A model generated the notes under the pieces. That model made no database searches, was not told the DNA's origin, and saw nothing but the letters and a program-made list of their open reading frames with translations. Positions 31,541-44,018 of a DNA stretch of 64,000 nt are shown piece after piece (within the stretch, counting starts at the first letter, position 1; each line of letters opens with the position of its first letter). The position numbers and the translations under genes are program-made. The stretch is taken from NCBI GenBank assembly GCA_043228905.1, contig JBHGNT010000009.1, positions 8,370,001 to 8,434,000 on the forward strand. The letters are read 5' to 3'. This stretch comes from Azolla caroliniana (lineage: Eukaryota; Polypodiophyta).

Positions 31541-31760
31541 GCGGTCCTCACTAGAGCATAAATGGGAGTTGCCTCCAAAACATGAGTGGGAGCAACTGTT
31601 GACGCGGTCCTCACTAGAGCATAAATGGGAATCGGAGCGACCGCTAACGTGGTCCTCACCGGAGCAGAAACGGGAGTTGCCTCCAAAACATGAGTGGGAG
31701 CAACCGTTGACACAGTCCTCACCGGAGTAGAAATGGGCATTGGAGCAACCGTTGATGTGG
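31541..31760 (-). repeat. 60-bp-class tandem repeat in the G1 linker
   Basis: Units contain 'gagtgggagcaac', 'gttgac', 'cggtcctcac' and 'gggagttgcctccaaaacat'. Further units lie on the other side of the DNA transposon at about 19520-19647. The transposon target lies at the 'gttgacgcgg' point of one unit. Confidence 0.85.
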
Positions 31761-33236
31761 TCCTCGCCGGAACAAGCGTCCAAACAAATGGCAGAGCATT
31801 GGCTCAAAGAAGAGTGGAAGCAATCGCTTGTGGGCGAGAATTCAAGGTGAAGTTAATGGTGCGAGATTGCCAATCCACGATTGGATTGTGAGTCTCGAGC
31901 CATGATAACCCCAAGATGATAGGATGTCGAGGTGATGTGATGAGGTTAAAAATGATTTCTTCTTGGTGGCCTCCTATGTGGAGACTCAAGGGAATTGTTG
32001 TATCTGTGATTGCACCAGAAGAGAGCGTTCGACCGTCAATCACTTCAACTGGAATCGGGACAGTTATTTTATTGCTTGGAATGTTGTGTGTCCGTGCAAA
32101 CATGATATCAATAAAGCACGACATAGCCCCAGAATCCAACAAAGCTTTTATCTTTAGAGTGGTAGAGCGAAACTGAAGAGTGATCGGAAGTGTGAAGCTT
32201 GTTGTTGAGGCAGTTGGTTGATTGGGCCCTTGACACAATTGTTGACTCTTGTGGTCCAGATGCACAACCCCTACTGCAACTAGACATTGGAGTTTTCCTG
32301 TTGACAGAAAATGTCAACCCCATCCACACGATGTGGTGTTTGATGGGGTCCCTTTTTTGGGCAAGAGCAGATCAAATGGTCGGGCCGCCACAGTAGAGAC
32401 ATAAATTGTTGGCCCGTCGTTGTTGTCGTTGCGCGTTCGTAAATGGTCGGTAGCGAACTCGATCGATCTCCATTGGGGAGCTAGAATGTATGGTAGGAGT
32501 TGAAGATGAAGTGGAGGGTGACATGGGAATCGGGGCCGTCGACCACAATAGGTGACTTTGTGTAGCGGCTGGCCAAGGTGGATGGATCCGGTGAGGATGT
32601 TCCTCTTGCCGGAACTCAAAGAGACGGTTATCGTAGCGCACAACTTGGGAAATAGCCTCATTCAAAGATGTGGGCTCAAGAAAGTTAAGCAAAAGATTTT
32701 TTATCTCACCTCGTAATCCTCAACAAAATTGATTGAGGAGGGCCTGTCCATCCCATTCGTATGCATAGATTGATGCCGCACGTTCTCCTTGTTGTAATGC
32801 ATATAATTTGTTGAGTGCAGCTCGTCGTTTGTCAGTCTCCCCGAAAGTTGCTTCGAATTCGATAAAGAAATGTTTGGAAGTCGGTCAAGAGGGGCGAAGA
32901 GGTCTCCAACAGAGGGGCAAACCAAGCTTGGGCTTGTCTTGTCAGCAATGTGCCGATGAGCCTGACTCATCGAAAGTCATCAGAATAGCGTCGGGGCTGA
33001 CGACGAGTAATAAGATGGATCTAGTTGATGAAGCCTTTTAACCATGACCTTGTTCCATCGAATTTATCTGGCAAGCTAACCTTGGGTTTTGTCGTAGAAG
33101 GGTCAATAATTGGGTGAGGTATGACCATTGTGGTTGCCTGAAGTTCTTGGACGGTGTTTCGCAAGTTGGCATTCTCATGTTGGAGTTGTTGCAAGACCAC
33201 CAAAATTTGCTCAAGGTTACTAGATGATTCTAACAT
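31541..33236 (-). pseudogene. G1 gag, protease and repetitive linker
   Basis: Gag starts at 33236 (MLESSSNLEQILVVLQQLQ) with a coiled-coil and KVSLPDKFDGTRSWLKGF, then continues in shifted frames (LNFLEPTSLNEAISQVVRYD, then CLYCGG of a broken zinc knuckle). The protease (32265-31804) shows IKALLDSGAMSCFIDIMFAR, an intact DSG site, and PIILGLSWLETHNPIVDW. The linker to RT is a roughly 60-bp tandem repeat encoding STVAPTHVLEATPISA-type units. The DNA transposon inserted inside this linker. Several stops and frameshifts are present. Confidence 0.85.
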
Positions 33237-33633
33237 GATAGTGTATTGAGAAAGAAGAAAAAGAAGGAAATCAATTTTTCACGGATGAACAATTGGAAGA
33301 TAAAGAGATGGGGAAGTTGATGACCATGAGTAAGAATATCTATTCCATGACTGGTGTTGATTTCCTATATGTTAACAAGGGAGATCAACCCTTTTTATAC
33401 ATGTAGTGAAGCATGATAAGCATGCTCATGCCAAGTCTTACATACTATAATATCAAGCATATTAATTCTTGCATGCCAAGTCTTACGTACTCAGTCTTAC
33501 ATACTCAATCTTACATACTCGGTCGGTCTTATATACAACTCTTTATACAAAGGTTTAAAATCTAAAGTTTGTCTAGGAGAAATATATTTATACAAGAACG
33601 TAAGGCTAAAATTCAAGTTGATGTTCATGACAA
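33237..33633 (-). repeat. G1 leader and 5' LTR remnant
   Basis: The minus strand carries TATAAAAAGGG (complement of 33389-33399) and short repeats of 'gtatgtaagact'. About 34 bases after the TATA box it reads AGGAAATCAA (complement of 33357-33366). The reverse complement of that sequence lies near the gag start (plus strand 33265-33274), as expected for self-priming. The LTR is cut at about 33633 by copia D. Confidence 0.55.
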
Positions 33634-34017
33634 TAGCAAAGGAATACAGACATAGGTTTAATGGAAACCTTACACGGTAGAGATAGAATTAGAGCAGAAC
33701 ACAGAAAACCTGTGTATTCCAAAACATTAAAAACTCTTTGTACATACAAATGTCCTATAGAACACTTTTTATAAAAGTTCTTAAAAGGATTGACAAGTAC
33801 TTCAATGCTCATACGAGCGACTAACACTAATTAAAAGGAATCTACCTACGTACTAGGCTAAGATTGTAGACCTCTAACGGCCTACCGATTACAATCTGAT
33901 CCATCTCTCTGATCCAACCGTTGGTTCCGGATACCTACCCAGTTCTCCGTTCCGGATACCGATCTCGCTCTGGCTTATTCAGCTGATCCAGATCCGGTTG
34001 AGCTTGTCCTCTCAACA
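33634..34017 (-). repeat. Copia D 3' LTR, truncated
   Basis: Matches the 5' LTR from 'atagcaaaggaatacaaac' onward and starts TGTTGAG in element sense. A polypurine tract CTTGAGGGGGAG (complement of 34018-34029) precedes it. Confidence 0.85.
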
Positions 34018-34029
34018 CTCCCCCTCAAG

Positions 34030-34639
34030 CTCAACTTGAGGTCGGATCACTGAGACACTGTTTGTGTCAGCTAGTCCTTTCCTCTGGCTCCACCTGGCAT
34101 CCTCTCGCCTGGTCGCTCGTCGTCCGGTCTAGTCCTACTTTCCTCGACCCATCTGGCTCCACGCTCTTCAACCTTCTCAGTCCGCTTGTCTGCTCCTTCA
34201 GCCCTTATCAGCTCCCTTGTTGTCGCGGTGCTAGCGCCCCTGGCCCTGTTGGCTCCTCTGTAAAGCGTCGGCTTTGGCTGCCTTTTTTGTCCGCTTGGCC
34301 CATCGTAGATTCGGCTCCTCCGAATCTAACATTATGATTGAATCGGGTACATTCAATTCATTTCTACTACCGACCGAATCGGCTATCTCCGATTCGTCTT
34401 CTTCCTTAACAGAGCTAGTTACATCTCCAACTCGACTCCGATTTCCAGAGCTCTCAGTCCGTGTCTCGGCCTTTCCGGCTTTGCCTCCCCCTCTTTCGGT
34501 TGGCTCCGAATTGGGCTCTCCATTTTGGTGGCTCCCCCTACGTCTGGTCTCGGCTTCCGAGTCCCATGCATTCCAACTTCATGAGTCGGGCCGAAGTCGA
34601 AATTAGTTTTCGACTCATCTTTTCGGTCGTCTTTCTCAT
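34030..34639 (-). other. Copia D 3' non-coding region
   Basis: About 600 bp between the end of pol and the 3' LTR. Related DNA occurs in copia H (52149-52389) and, shortened, in copia B (7939-8100). No gene can be supported; the long plus-strand frames here are chance. Confidence 0.6.
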
Positions 34640-37600
34640 TCCTCCTTTCATTACTCCCCCTCAAGTGTGGCATATTGAGGTATTGCACACCTAGTGCACC
34701 GGAAAATTGCTGCAACTTGTCCAAGCCGAGGGGTTTGGTGAAGATATCAGCCACCTGCCGATCTGTCGGAACATGTGACAGTTCCACTTCACCGGAGAGA
34801 ACGCGCTCTCGAACAAAATGATAGGGCACATCAATGTGCTCAGTCCAGGCGTGCAAGACGGGATTCTTTGCCAATTGGATGTTGTTGAGGTTGTCGCAAT
34901 AGATCATCGTTGGATCAGACACCTCCACTCGCAGATCCTTCAGGAGCTATTTGGCTTCACACGTTGCAACAACCGCTCCTCTGTACTCAGTCTTTGTGCT
35001 CGACAATGCTACTATCGGTTGCTTTTTACTACTCCAGGAGACAGCGGCGCTTCCTAGTGAAAACACATCTCCAGATGTAGACCTGAGGTCGCAAGCATTT
35101 CTAGCCCAATCGGCATCTGTGTAGCTGACAAGCTGTCCGGCTACACCAGTCCGATATAGCAACCCCTTGTCCTTAGTGTCGTTGACGTACCTCAGTATTT
35201 GGTTCGCGCATTGAATGTGCTCCAAGGTTAGATGTGCCATAAATTGACTAATTAGTGTGACCGGATAGTTGAGATCCGGCTAGGTGATTGTCAGATATAT
35301 GAGGCTTCCAACTATCTGTCAAAACCTTTTCGGGTCGCATGTCGTTATAGAGTCGGGGCAAAGCTTCACATTTCGGTCCAATGGAGTCGAAACAGATTTG
35401 CATTCCATTATACCAAATTTGAAGAGCATACTCAGCACATAATGCCGTTGGCTTATCAGTATGCCTCCGGGGTTGTGGATCACTTCGATCCCGAAGAAGT
35501 AATGAAGGTTCCCAAGATCCTTCATGTCAAATGATGCTGCAAGTTCGGACTTGACGCGGTTGATTTCATCCAGGTCGGTGCCGGCGATGACTAAATCATC
35601 AAAATAAAGTAAAATACTAACCGACCGGTTCTAACCTTGCCAGATGAAGAGTGAAGAATATGGCTTTGACACGGAAAACCCCATCCGACGCAGTCGCTGC
35701 GTGATCTTCACGTTCCAGGCACATGGGGCTTGCTTTAGTCCATAAACGAATTGAAATCTGGGGGGCTGAACTATGTATACTTGTCCCTCAAGATCACCTT
35801 GTAGGAACGCACTTTTCACATCCATTTGATGTAGATGTCACCCCTTCGTCGTTGCCACCGCAAGCAGGACACGAACGGTCGTCATCTTCGCGACCGACGT
35901 GAACGTCTCATCGTAGTCGATGTTGTGTTGCTGCACGTAGTCTTTGGCCACTAATCATGCCTTGTACCTGTTGACGGAGCCATTGGTGTTGTATTTAACC
36001 TTGTATACCCATTCGCAACCGATCGGCTTCACTCATGTCGGTACGTCCACTAAATCCCACATCTCATTTTCCGTGAGTGCGTGCATCTCTTCCTCCATAG
36101 CGGCACGCCAATTTGCGTCCTTCACCACTTCTGCATACCTCTCTGATTCACGCACTACCGCCACCTTCATCATGTACGCATAATGATGTGCCATATACTC
36201 ATTATACTCGTACCTCTTCATGGGGTTCTTCTGGTGGGTGGATCAACACAATTCCTGATTCGCCAATTTCGCGGCCTTCTCAGCCGACTTTGACCTCTTC
36301 CTCAGAGGTTCCTTTTTTATCCTGTGAGAGTCAGATTCACTCCAATCCAACTCGGCTCAGTCGGTGTTGTACTCTAGCATCTTCTTCTTCCCTTTTTCTT
36401 GGCGCATGAACCGTCTCCTCGGTTCCTTGCGCGGGGAGAGCATGGCCGAGTCTTTAAACTACTCACCGGCTCATCATCCAGTTGACCACTCTAGATTCGG
36501 TTCACTCATCCAGAGAGAAGTCGGACTATCCGATTATTCGGATTCTGTGACACTTCTCTCTGTTCCGGATTCCACCGGATCATCTACAATAATCAGCTCA
36601 AGTTCGGGTGGAGAGAAGTACCAAGATGCCAATTCATCAGAAACCACATCTCGGCTAACTCGGACCACTTTCGATCAGGCGTTATAACGCTTATAACCCT
36701 TCTGTTCATCCGAGTAGCCAACCAGGATGCACTTCTCGGATTTTGCATCAATTTTTCTTCGCTTTTCATCTGAAGGTGCGCTAAATTAGGCTTCTGCTCA
36801 AAATACAGATCGTGCGGCGACACCTTTGTCATTGAGGCAGATATCCAATTTTGGATGTAGTCGGCTGTCCAAATTTCTTCGGCCCAATAAAACTTGGGCA
36901 TGCTTTTCTCCTCAAGCATCTCCCTTGCCACTGCTACTAGCGTCCTGTTTCGATGCTCGGCCATGCCATTCTGCTACGACGAGTATCTGCAAGAGAATTC
37001 CCGTCGGATTCCCTTTGTCTGAAGATAGCTCGTGAACTGGCTGGAAAAGTACTCTTTCCCGCCATCCGATCTCAGACACTTGATCTTTCTTCCGGTCTCG
37101 CGTTCGACAAGGTTCTTCAAATCTGGGAAGCATGAGAAGACTTTTCTTTTCTTCTCGATTAAATAGATCTAATTGTGCCGAGTGAATTCGTCGATGAAGG
37201 AGCCGAAATACCGACTCCCGCCGATGCTCACGTTCTGTGTCAGTTCCCATACATCCGAGTGGATAAGATCAAGCCTATTTCGGCTCTGATTCTTCTAATT
37301 GGGAACCGGAAGCCTATGTTGTTTCCTGAGTTGGCAAGCTACACATACTTGGCCTTTCTGGCCACTGAACTTCGGCAGTCCAGAAACTACGTGTTCCGAC
37401 TGCATCTCCTGAAGCTTCTGGAAGTTGATGTGGCCGATCCACTTATGCCATAGGTCGATGTCCGACTCGACCTTCTGCCCTTTCGTGAACATAGTGGTGC
37501 TGACATCATTCGTTTCAAGGATAAACATCCTCCCGTCTCGGTGCCCCTATGCAATGACTTTGCCTTCTTTTTCGATAAAACACCCGAGATGTGTGAACCG

Positions 37601-38134
37601 GACCTGCATCCCTTGATCAACAATCTGTCCGACTGACACGAGATTCTTCGTGATTTTCAGGACATGCAGGACGTTCATTAGATTTCCCTTCAGCCCAACA
37701 TGGCTAAGGGGAACTTTACCGACATGCTCGATGGTATGTGGAGTGTCATTACCAGTTTCGACAACCCCTAGTTGTTCCGGTTTCTCTAGGTAAGAGAACC
37801 ACTCCACGTGGCTTGTCATATGGCTTGATGCTCCAGAATCAACATATCATACCTCATTCGGTTTCGAGGTGCTTGTCTTCATCAAATAAGCCTTGTGTTT
37901 CATCACAAAGGTTGGGCCCAAACCATCTTCGGAGTCGGATTCTTCCCGTCCTTCCACATAGTGCGAGCTTTGTCGGCTTCCACGTCCGGCCTTGCCAGAT
38001 CCGGATTTGTCTGTATCAATGCACTTTTTCCAACACTCACTCTCTCTGTGACCCTTCCGGCCACAGTACCAACAATTCGTCGCAGTCTTCTCCCGCCGGA
38101 TCCTAACACTGCCTTGACTCCCCCTGCTTGTGAA
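34640..38134 (-). pseudogene. Copia D pol (pre-integrase to RNase H)
   Basis: From 38134 the order is: zinc knuckle CWYCGRKGHRESEC, protease region (DSGASSHMTSHVEW type), pre-integrase (NVLHVLKITKNLVSVGQI, DLWHKWIGHINFQKLQEM), integrase remnants (AEHRNRTLVAVAREMLEEKS), and RT (MDVKSAFLQGDLEGQVYIV, a FDD box in YFDDLVIAG, DMKDLGNLHYFFGIEVI). RNase H follows (YTDADWARNACDLRSTSGDV, WSSKKQPIVALSSTKTEYRG, ADIFTKPLGLDKLQQF). The end is VQYLNMPHLRGS. Multiple stops and frame changes. Confidence 0.88.
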
Positions 38135-38538
38135 TGTCATGAAGACATACATTTTGGCCTTACAAGGATTCGAGCCCAAGCCGTCTTGGTCTATATGTTA
38201 GACCTTTAACCATTATAATAACATATATGATGTATAGTTATAATAAATGTATTATTAGTTATTACAAGATATTTAGAGTATTCTAGAACATTCCAAGATA
38301 TTTCATGATTATATTAAATATCATAAATATCTAAAATATTCTAGAACATTCTAGAATACTCCATAAGGACCTATAAATAAGTGTTTATTCATTCATCACA
38401 ACTCATTCGGTTCAACACCAGTTTGTAGCCCTTTAGCCTACTCTTTGTAATAATTGCTCTCTTATAATATAAACTCTCTTTCCATTTCTAGTGTTCTCTC
38501 TCTCTCTCTCTCTCTCTCTACCTTCTATTGTCATCTTA
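38135..38538 (+). repeat. G3 5' LTR, 3' end missing
   Basis: Starts TGTCATGAAGACATAC. TATAAATA lies near 38371 and a TC tract near 38498-38519. Compared with the 3' LTR it ends early, at 'tcatctta', where copia C begins. Confidence 0.9.
38166..38221 (-). promoter_or_regulatory. tRNA-like block in G3 5' LTR, antisense
   Basis: On the minus strand: A box TATTATAATGGTTA (38221-38208), a perfect 5-bp stem with 7-nt loop (GGTCT-AACATAT-AGACC, 38204-38188) in the place of an anticodon arm with CAT in the anticodon position, and B box GGGCTCGAATCC (38177-38166). Confidence 0.7.
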
Positions 38539-38931
38539 TGTTGAGAATCAAGCTCAACTTGGTCTAGTGTGTGAACTCACCTTGAGAGTGAATAGACACT
38601 CCAATGGTCAAGAGTCACCATTATTTCACCACTTTGTATTCTAGCATTTAGTATGAGTCATAGAATCATATTCTATGACACATAACTTATGAGCTTTCAC
38701 ATTCCCCATGCTCCATGAGTCATGTACTTAATGAAGAGAGAGAGTGACTATATAAAGCACCCTCCTCCCACCTTGTATAACGTTGAGTCTTTCTCCTTTG
38801 TTAATATACTTTACCTTGCGTATTCTTTGTGTCTTACTCCTTGTCTCTGTCACTCTCTCTCCCTCTCTCTCTCATACACACACAGTTCATATCTATTCCG
38901 CCGCACAGAATCCATCTCTTGATTCTTTACA
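38539..38931 (+). repeat. Copia C 5' LTR
   Basis: A 393-bp LTR starting TGTTGAGAATCAAGCTCAAC and ending TTCTTTACA, directly before the primer site. Confidence 0.88.
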
Positions 38932-38943
38932 TGGTATCAAAGC
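38932..38943 (+). other. Copia C primer-binding site
   Basis: TGGTATCAAAGC, a Met-tRNA-type primer site, abuts the LTR. Confidence 0.88.
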
Positions 38944-39083
38944 GGTTTGGTAGCTCCATCTAGCCCATCTACGTGTGTTGAGTTCTTCGCCCACGTCCAA
39001 GAAGAACCGGCCCATCGCTATTGTAGTGCGACTACATAGCTCGCATTCGAAGAGAGAAGAGAAGAAGAAGAAGAATTGACATA

Positions 39084-42000
39084 ATGAATACTCAAATGGG
39101 GAGCGCTCTCCTTACCGAGAATTTGGATCGAAACAACTTCGCATCTTGGGAGTACAAGATGCACCAATACCTTGTCGGACAAGGCTATTTGAGCTACATC
39201 AAAGGAGTGCACGAAGACCGACCCATTGAAACGGCTCCCGGATATGCGACATTGGAGCAAGCCGCAAGCCGTGTGATGTATTGCTTGGCAACATGTGTTC
39301 ACGATCACATGCTCGACTACATTCGTGAAGCCAAGACGCTGAAGGAGGCATGGGAAAATCTACGAAAGATTTTTGCGGCTAACACAACCACAACAAGGCT
39401 TCAACTCCGCCAAGAGTTGAACAACATTTAACAAAGGGACATGTCCATCACGACATACACCTTGAATATCAAAGAGCTTTGTGACTCGCTCAGCTCGATA
39501 AGCGTAAATATCGATGATGTTGAGATGGTGCAAATATGCCTCGGCGGCCTTGCACCATGGTTGGGCGCGATGCGAACCGCCGTTCTAGCAAGGGAGAAAT
39601 CTCCCTCCTTCTTCGAGCTCCAATCAATGCTATTGGTCGAAGAAAACCACGTGCGTAAAAGGAGCAATGAATCAGAAGGCCACATGCTCTATATGCACTT
39701 GAACGGAGGAAGAGGACGCGGACGAGCGAGAGGCCGATTCGGCCAAGGACGGTGGACAAGGTCCGACCTATGATAACAACTCCCAATTTCGGCCGCAAAA
39801 CGGAAGACAACGAGGAACCTTCGCAAGAAGGGGGAGCTTCCACTCCGGCCCGAGCCATCAAAACGCAACCGAATGCGGATATTGCGGAAAGCTCAGCCAC
39901 CACAAAGAAGAGTGTTGAAAGAAGATGCGCGAATCGGCTTCCACAAGCCGACAACTCACGAATTACGCGCACAATTCCGACTATGAAGAGTATAGCGGAA
40001 TGTACGGGACAACTCCGACTACAACGATCGTGGCAGAATGTATGCAGACAACTCCGACCGTGGCGGAATGTTCATGATGAAACATAGAGCAAACTCTATG
40101 TCAACTTCTACCTCAACTACTACCCTCAATCCGGAGGACATATGGTTTGTTGACTCTGGAGCCTCAAACCATATGACATCTCATAAAGAGTGGTTTCTCG
40201 AACTTCGAGATCCGGGGCGACCCGGGTATGTCGAAACCGGAGATGATACTACGCACCCGATTCGGCACATCGGCAATGTTCCGTTCGGCGAAAGAGGTAA
40301 CCAAACATACATTAAAAATGTCTTGCATGTTCCCACCATCACGAAGAATTTGGTCTCGGTCGGCCAAATGGTTGAGCAAGGGATGCAAGTACGATTCAAC
40401 CAAGAAGGGTGCTTCAAATTGTGCGCGGAAGAAGAGAGGGAATGTTCATTCTCGATTCACACGAGATGAAACCTGCCATGTTCGCAAAAAGCATGAAAGC
40501 CGACTCTGACATAGAGCTATGGCACAAGCAAATCGGCCACATCAATCTCAACAAACTCAAAGCAATGAAATCAAAAGGAGTCGTCATCAGACTCCCGACA
40601 TTCAAAGAGAAGGAGATTGAAGGTGTATGCGAAGCATGCCAATTCGGCAAGCAACACCGACACCTAGTCCCGAAAGAGCGGAACGTGAGCAAAGGTCCAC
40701 TCGACGTAGTCCATTCCGATGTATGGGGACCGGCGTAGACGGCTACATTCGGCGGATGCCGATATTACGTGCTCTTCCTCGACGACTTCTCTAGGCACAC
40801 GTGGCTCTATCCGATGTGGCAAAAGAGCGAAGTGTTCGGACACTTCCAAAGGTTTAAAAACAAAGTCGAAAAAGCCATTCGTCGTCATGTACGATGCCTT
40901 CGATCGGATGGCGGCAAGGAGTACTTCACGACATCTCTCCGAAAGGAAGGAATTCAGCGAGAATTCACTTACTGACACACTCCATAACAAAACGGAGTAG
41001 CCGAGCGCAAAAATCGGCACATCCTCGAAGTAGCGCGGGCCATGATGAACAAGAAGCATATGTCTAAGTCATATTGGGCCGAAGTTGCAAATACGGCCGT
41101 CTACCTAATGAACCGGTGCACAACATCCAGAATGCAGGAGGTCACTCTACACGAAAAATACTTCGGAAAGAAGCTTGACTTATCGCACACCCGGATATTC
41201 AGCGTGATAGCATACGTGCACATACCCGACGAAAAGCGGCAAAAGCTAGATCCAAAGTTGGACTAATGTATCCTCGTAGGATACGCACTCAAACAAAAGG
41301 GGTACAAATGCTACAACCCATCTACCTGAAAAATTTGAGTAAGTCGAGACGTCGTGTTCGACGAATCCGCATCCTGGTACGCACTAGAGAAGATTCCGAC
41401 TTCGACCCCGATCGACGCGGAACCAGCCGAACAAGAGCGAGAAGGTGGAGATTGCTTCGAAGACATGTTTGAAGATAGCCCAATTACCACAAGACTAAGT
41501 GGGCCACAAGAGCCCTCGAGCGATCAAAGCACATCACAGCCTAGCCCGAAGATGGACAAAAGCAAGGTGAAAATGGTGGAATACGAAGACGATCGCTTCG
41601 ACGACGATGAGTTGACTCACTCACTCGACAGTGAGTTCGGCGGCTTCGATGTACCAATCGGAGCTAAGAAAGCCCTCATCTTTGCAAATGAAAAGCTCTG
41701 TAGCTCCACCTGTGAAAAGAATCCGGTCAGCAGATTCGGCTACAACAACTACATGGCATATCACTATGCCTTTATGATGAAGGTGGCGACAGTACGCGAG
41801 CTGGACACATTTTCCAAAGCAGCCAAGGATCTACGATGGATCGAAGCCATGAACGAGGAGATGCAGGCACTATGCAAGAACGAGACATGGGATCTCGTTC
41901 CCACCTCACCACACAAAAAGGTGATCGAATACAGATGGATTTACAAAGTGAAGTACAATGCCGACGATTCCGTCAACCGCTACAAAGCGTGACTCGTAGC

Positions 42001-43349
42001 AAAAGGCTACGCCCAAACGCACGGAGTTTACTACGAGGAGACCTTTGCCCTGGTGGCAAAGATGACGATGGTACGGACCGTAATTGCGCTTGCCGCGAAG
42101 AAAGGGTGGCACCTCCATCAAATGGACGTCAAGAACGCCTTTCTACAAGGCGAATTAGAAGAGGAGGTGTACATGATACAACCACCCGGCTTCAACTCGA
42201 GCACCCATCTAAAAGTTGTATGTTGACTCAAGAAGCCACTCTACAGCCTCAAACAAGCACCACGTGCTTGGCATTTGAAGATAACGCAATATCTTCATCA
42301 AATCAGCTTCCGTATGTCAAAATCGGACAACTCCCTCCGCAAGTCCGATTGTCATCATCTTTTATGTGGATTACCTAGTTATTTGAGGTGAGCATTTCGT
42401 CGAAATCAATAAAGTCAATTCCCTCCTTTCCGACAAGTTCGAGATGACGGACATGAAGGAGCTTCACTACTTCCTCGGCATCGAGGTAATTCGAACTCCA
42501 GCCGGAATCATTATCTCTCAACGGCACTACATCCTCAACTTGTTATACAAGTTCGGGATGGTTGAGTGCAAATCCGCGGCAACCCCACTCGATCGCAATC
42601 ACAAACTAGATGCGAACTCTGGCACCAAAGCGTGTGAGCCGACTTAGTATCGGCAACTCATCGGGAGTGTCATCTACCTCACGATCACTCGACCCAATCT
42701 CATTTATCCGGTCGGTCTCCTTAGTCAATTCGTGCAAACACCGTGTGATACTCACTTGGATTGCGCTAAGCGAGATCTACGATACGTGAGCAGCACAATG
42801 GATTGTGGCATCCTCTACAAGACCGCGATGCCAATACGACTCGAGGGGTACACAGACACCGATTGGGCCAACTACAAAGTTGATAGAAGATCAACCTCCG
42901 GATTTGTTTTTTCCCTCAGCAGTGGAGCAATATCCTGGAGCAGCAAAAAGCAACCAATCGTCGCTCTTTCGAGCACAGAGGCTAAATACAGGGGCGCAGT
43001 ACTGGCCGCATGTGAAGCCGTATGGCTCAAAAGGATACTCAAGGATCTGGGCGTACCCATCAAGGATCTGACTTCCCTTTACTGCGACAACATGAGTAGT
43101 ATCTATCTGGCTCGGAACCCGGTGTTCCACGCACGGACAAAGCACATCAAAGGGCACTATCACTTCATCCGAGAGTGCATTCTAGTTGGCGATGTCGACC
43201 TACAACACATTAGCACAAATCTTCAAATGGCTGACATCTTCACTAAAGCCTTACGAGTTGACAAGCTATGGCAATTCATGACCGATCTCGGATTGACGAT
43301 CCCTAACCTGCCAAGCTTGAGGGGGAGTACTGAAGACACTACACAATAA
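39084..43349 (+). pseudogene. Copia C gag-pol
   Basis: Gag starts MNTQMGSALLTENLDRNNF. TAA at 39429-39431 replaces an expected CAA. The CCHC knuckle ECGYCGKLSHHKEEC lies near 39870. Protease region: IWFVDSGASNHMTSHKEW. Pre-integrase: NVLHVPTITKNLVSVGQM, ELWHKQIGHINLNKLKAM. Integrase: YYVLFLDDFSRHTWLYPM, CLRSDGGKEYF. RT: WIEAMNEEMQALCKNETWDL, QMDVKNAFLQGELEEEVYM, then a frame change before DMKELHYFLGIEVIRTPAGI. RNase H: WSSKKQPIVALSSTEAKYRG, ADIFTKALRVDKLWQF. It ends LPSLRGSTEDTTQ. Frame changes occur near 39750, 40430 and 42240. The order protease-integrase-RT-RNase H is that of Ty1/copia. Confidence 0.9.
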
Positions 43350-43419
43350 CTAAGATACTACACAATAACACGTGGATTCCGCAAACCACGCAACGAATCC
43401 GCGAAGAGACGATCTACCA

Positions 43420-44018
43420 TGCAAGGAGATCGTCCTGCTTCCGCTTATGATGTAGGATTTCGCCTTCTAGCATGTGATATTCCATGGGACAAGGCGGCAT
43501 TAATGGACCAATTTCGTCAAGGTCTGCACAATGATGTGAAGGATTTACTTCTTAGCTTCCATGATGATCCAAAATCTCTTACTGAAGCAGTAAGCCAGGC
43601 CGTGCAATGTGACAATCACTTATTTGAGCGGCGTTCTAAGCGCCAACAAATGTTACGCTTCTGACCAACAGAAACATATGCTTCAGTGGTCGCAACTCCA
43701 CCGCAAGTATCAAAGTCAAGTGTGGTGGAAGGCCCTACTCCAATGGAAATCGAGACAACACGACGTCGAGGACCATTATCGGATTCTGAGAAGCAACGAC
43801 GACGAGCAAATCGTCTATGCCTCTATTGTGGTGGTCCAAGGCATATTGTTGTGAATTGTCCACATAAACCACCACAACAAGTTAACCAAGTAAGTGCTCA
43901 TGACAATCCCATCTCAATTTCTGCCCCGCCTTCTTGTAACCCAAGCAGGCCTAGTAGTCCCTGTCATAAAAATACATTTGATGCCTTGAGCCAATTAGAT
44001 GATGTGTTAAATGAGTAA
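43420..44018 (+). pseudogene. G3 gag, C-terminal half
   Basis: Resumes at GDRPASAYDVGFRLLACDIP and contains LLLSFHDDPKSLTEAVSQAV and a CCHC knuckle (CLYCGGPRHIVVNC). TGA at 43662-43664 interrupts it. It ends with TAA at 44016-44018. Pol follows in the -1 frame, as in G2. Confidence 0.88.

Larger units (their letters stand above)
4844..33633 (-). mobile_element. G1: old Ty3/gypsy chromovirus, minus strand, split into four blocks
   Basis: In element order the parts are: 5' LTR remnant (33633-33281), gag and protease (33236-31804), a repetitive linker (31807-31541 and 19647 to about 19480), RT (about 19480-18400), RNase H (18384-18135 and 12460-12300), integrase (to 11489 and from 5405) and a chromodomain-like tail (to about 4880). 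The reading resumes across each insertion. RNase H joins across G2 with duplicated GCGAG, and the linker joins across the DNA transposon with duplicated TGAC. About 75 bp of integrase is lost at the copia A/B insertion. Many stops and frameshifts show that it is dead. It is the oldest layer of the nest. Confidence 0.85.
38539..43405 (+). mobile_element. Copia C: Ty1/copia element, plus strand, 3' LTR lost
   Basis: A 5' LTR (38539-38931), primer site, gag and full pol to 43349, then a polypurine tract and about 60 bp of 3' non-coding DNA. No 3' LTR follows: G3 gag resumes near 43420. The missing parts of C and of G3 (rest of LTR, leader, first half of gag) point to one deletion after insertion. 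Confidence 0.88.

Noticed and set aside
31499-31807. Cys-rich 102-aa open frame on the minus strand
   Set aside because: It is an alternative frame of the G1 linker repeat, and its 3' end runs into the transposon end.
34062-34606. Plus-strand open frames of 77-110 aa
   Set aside because: They lie in the 3' non-coding region and pol end of copia D and match nothing.
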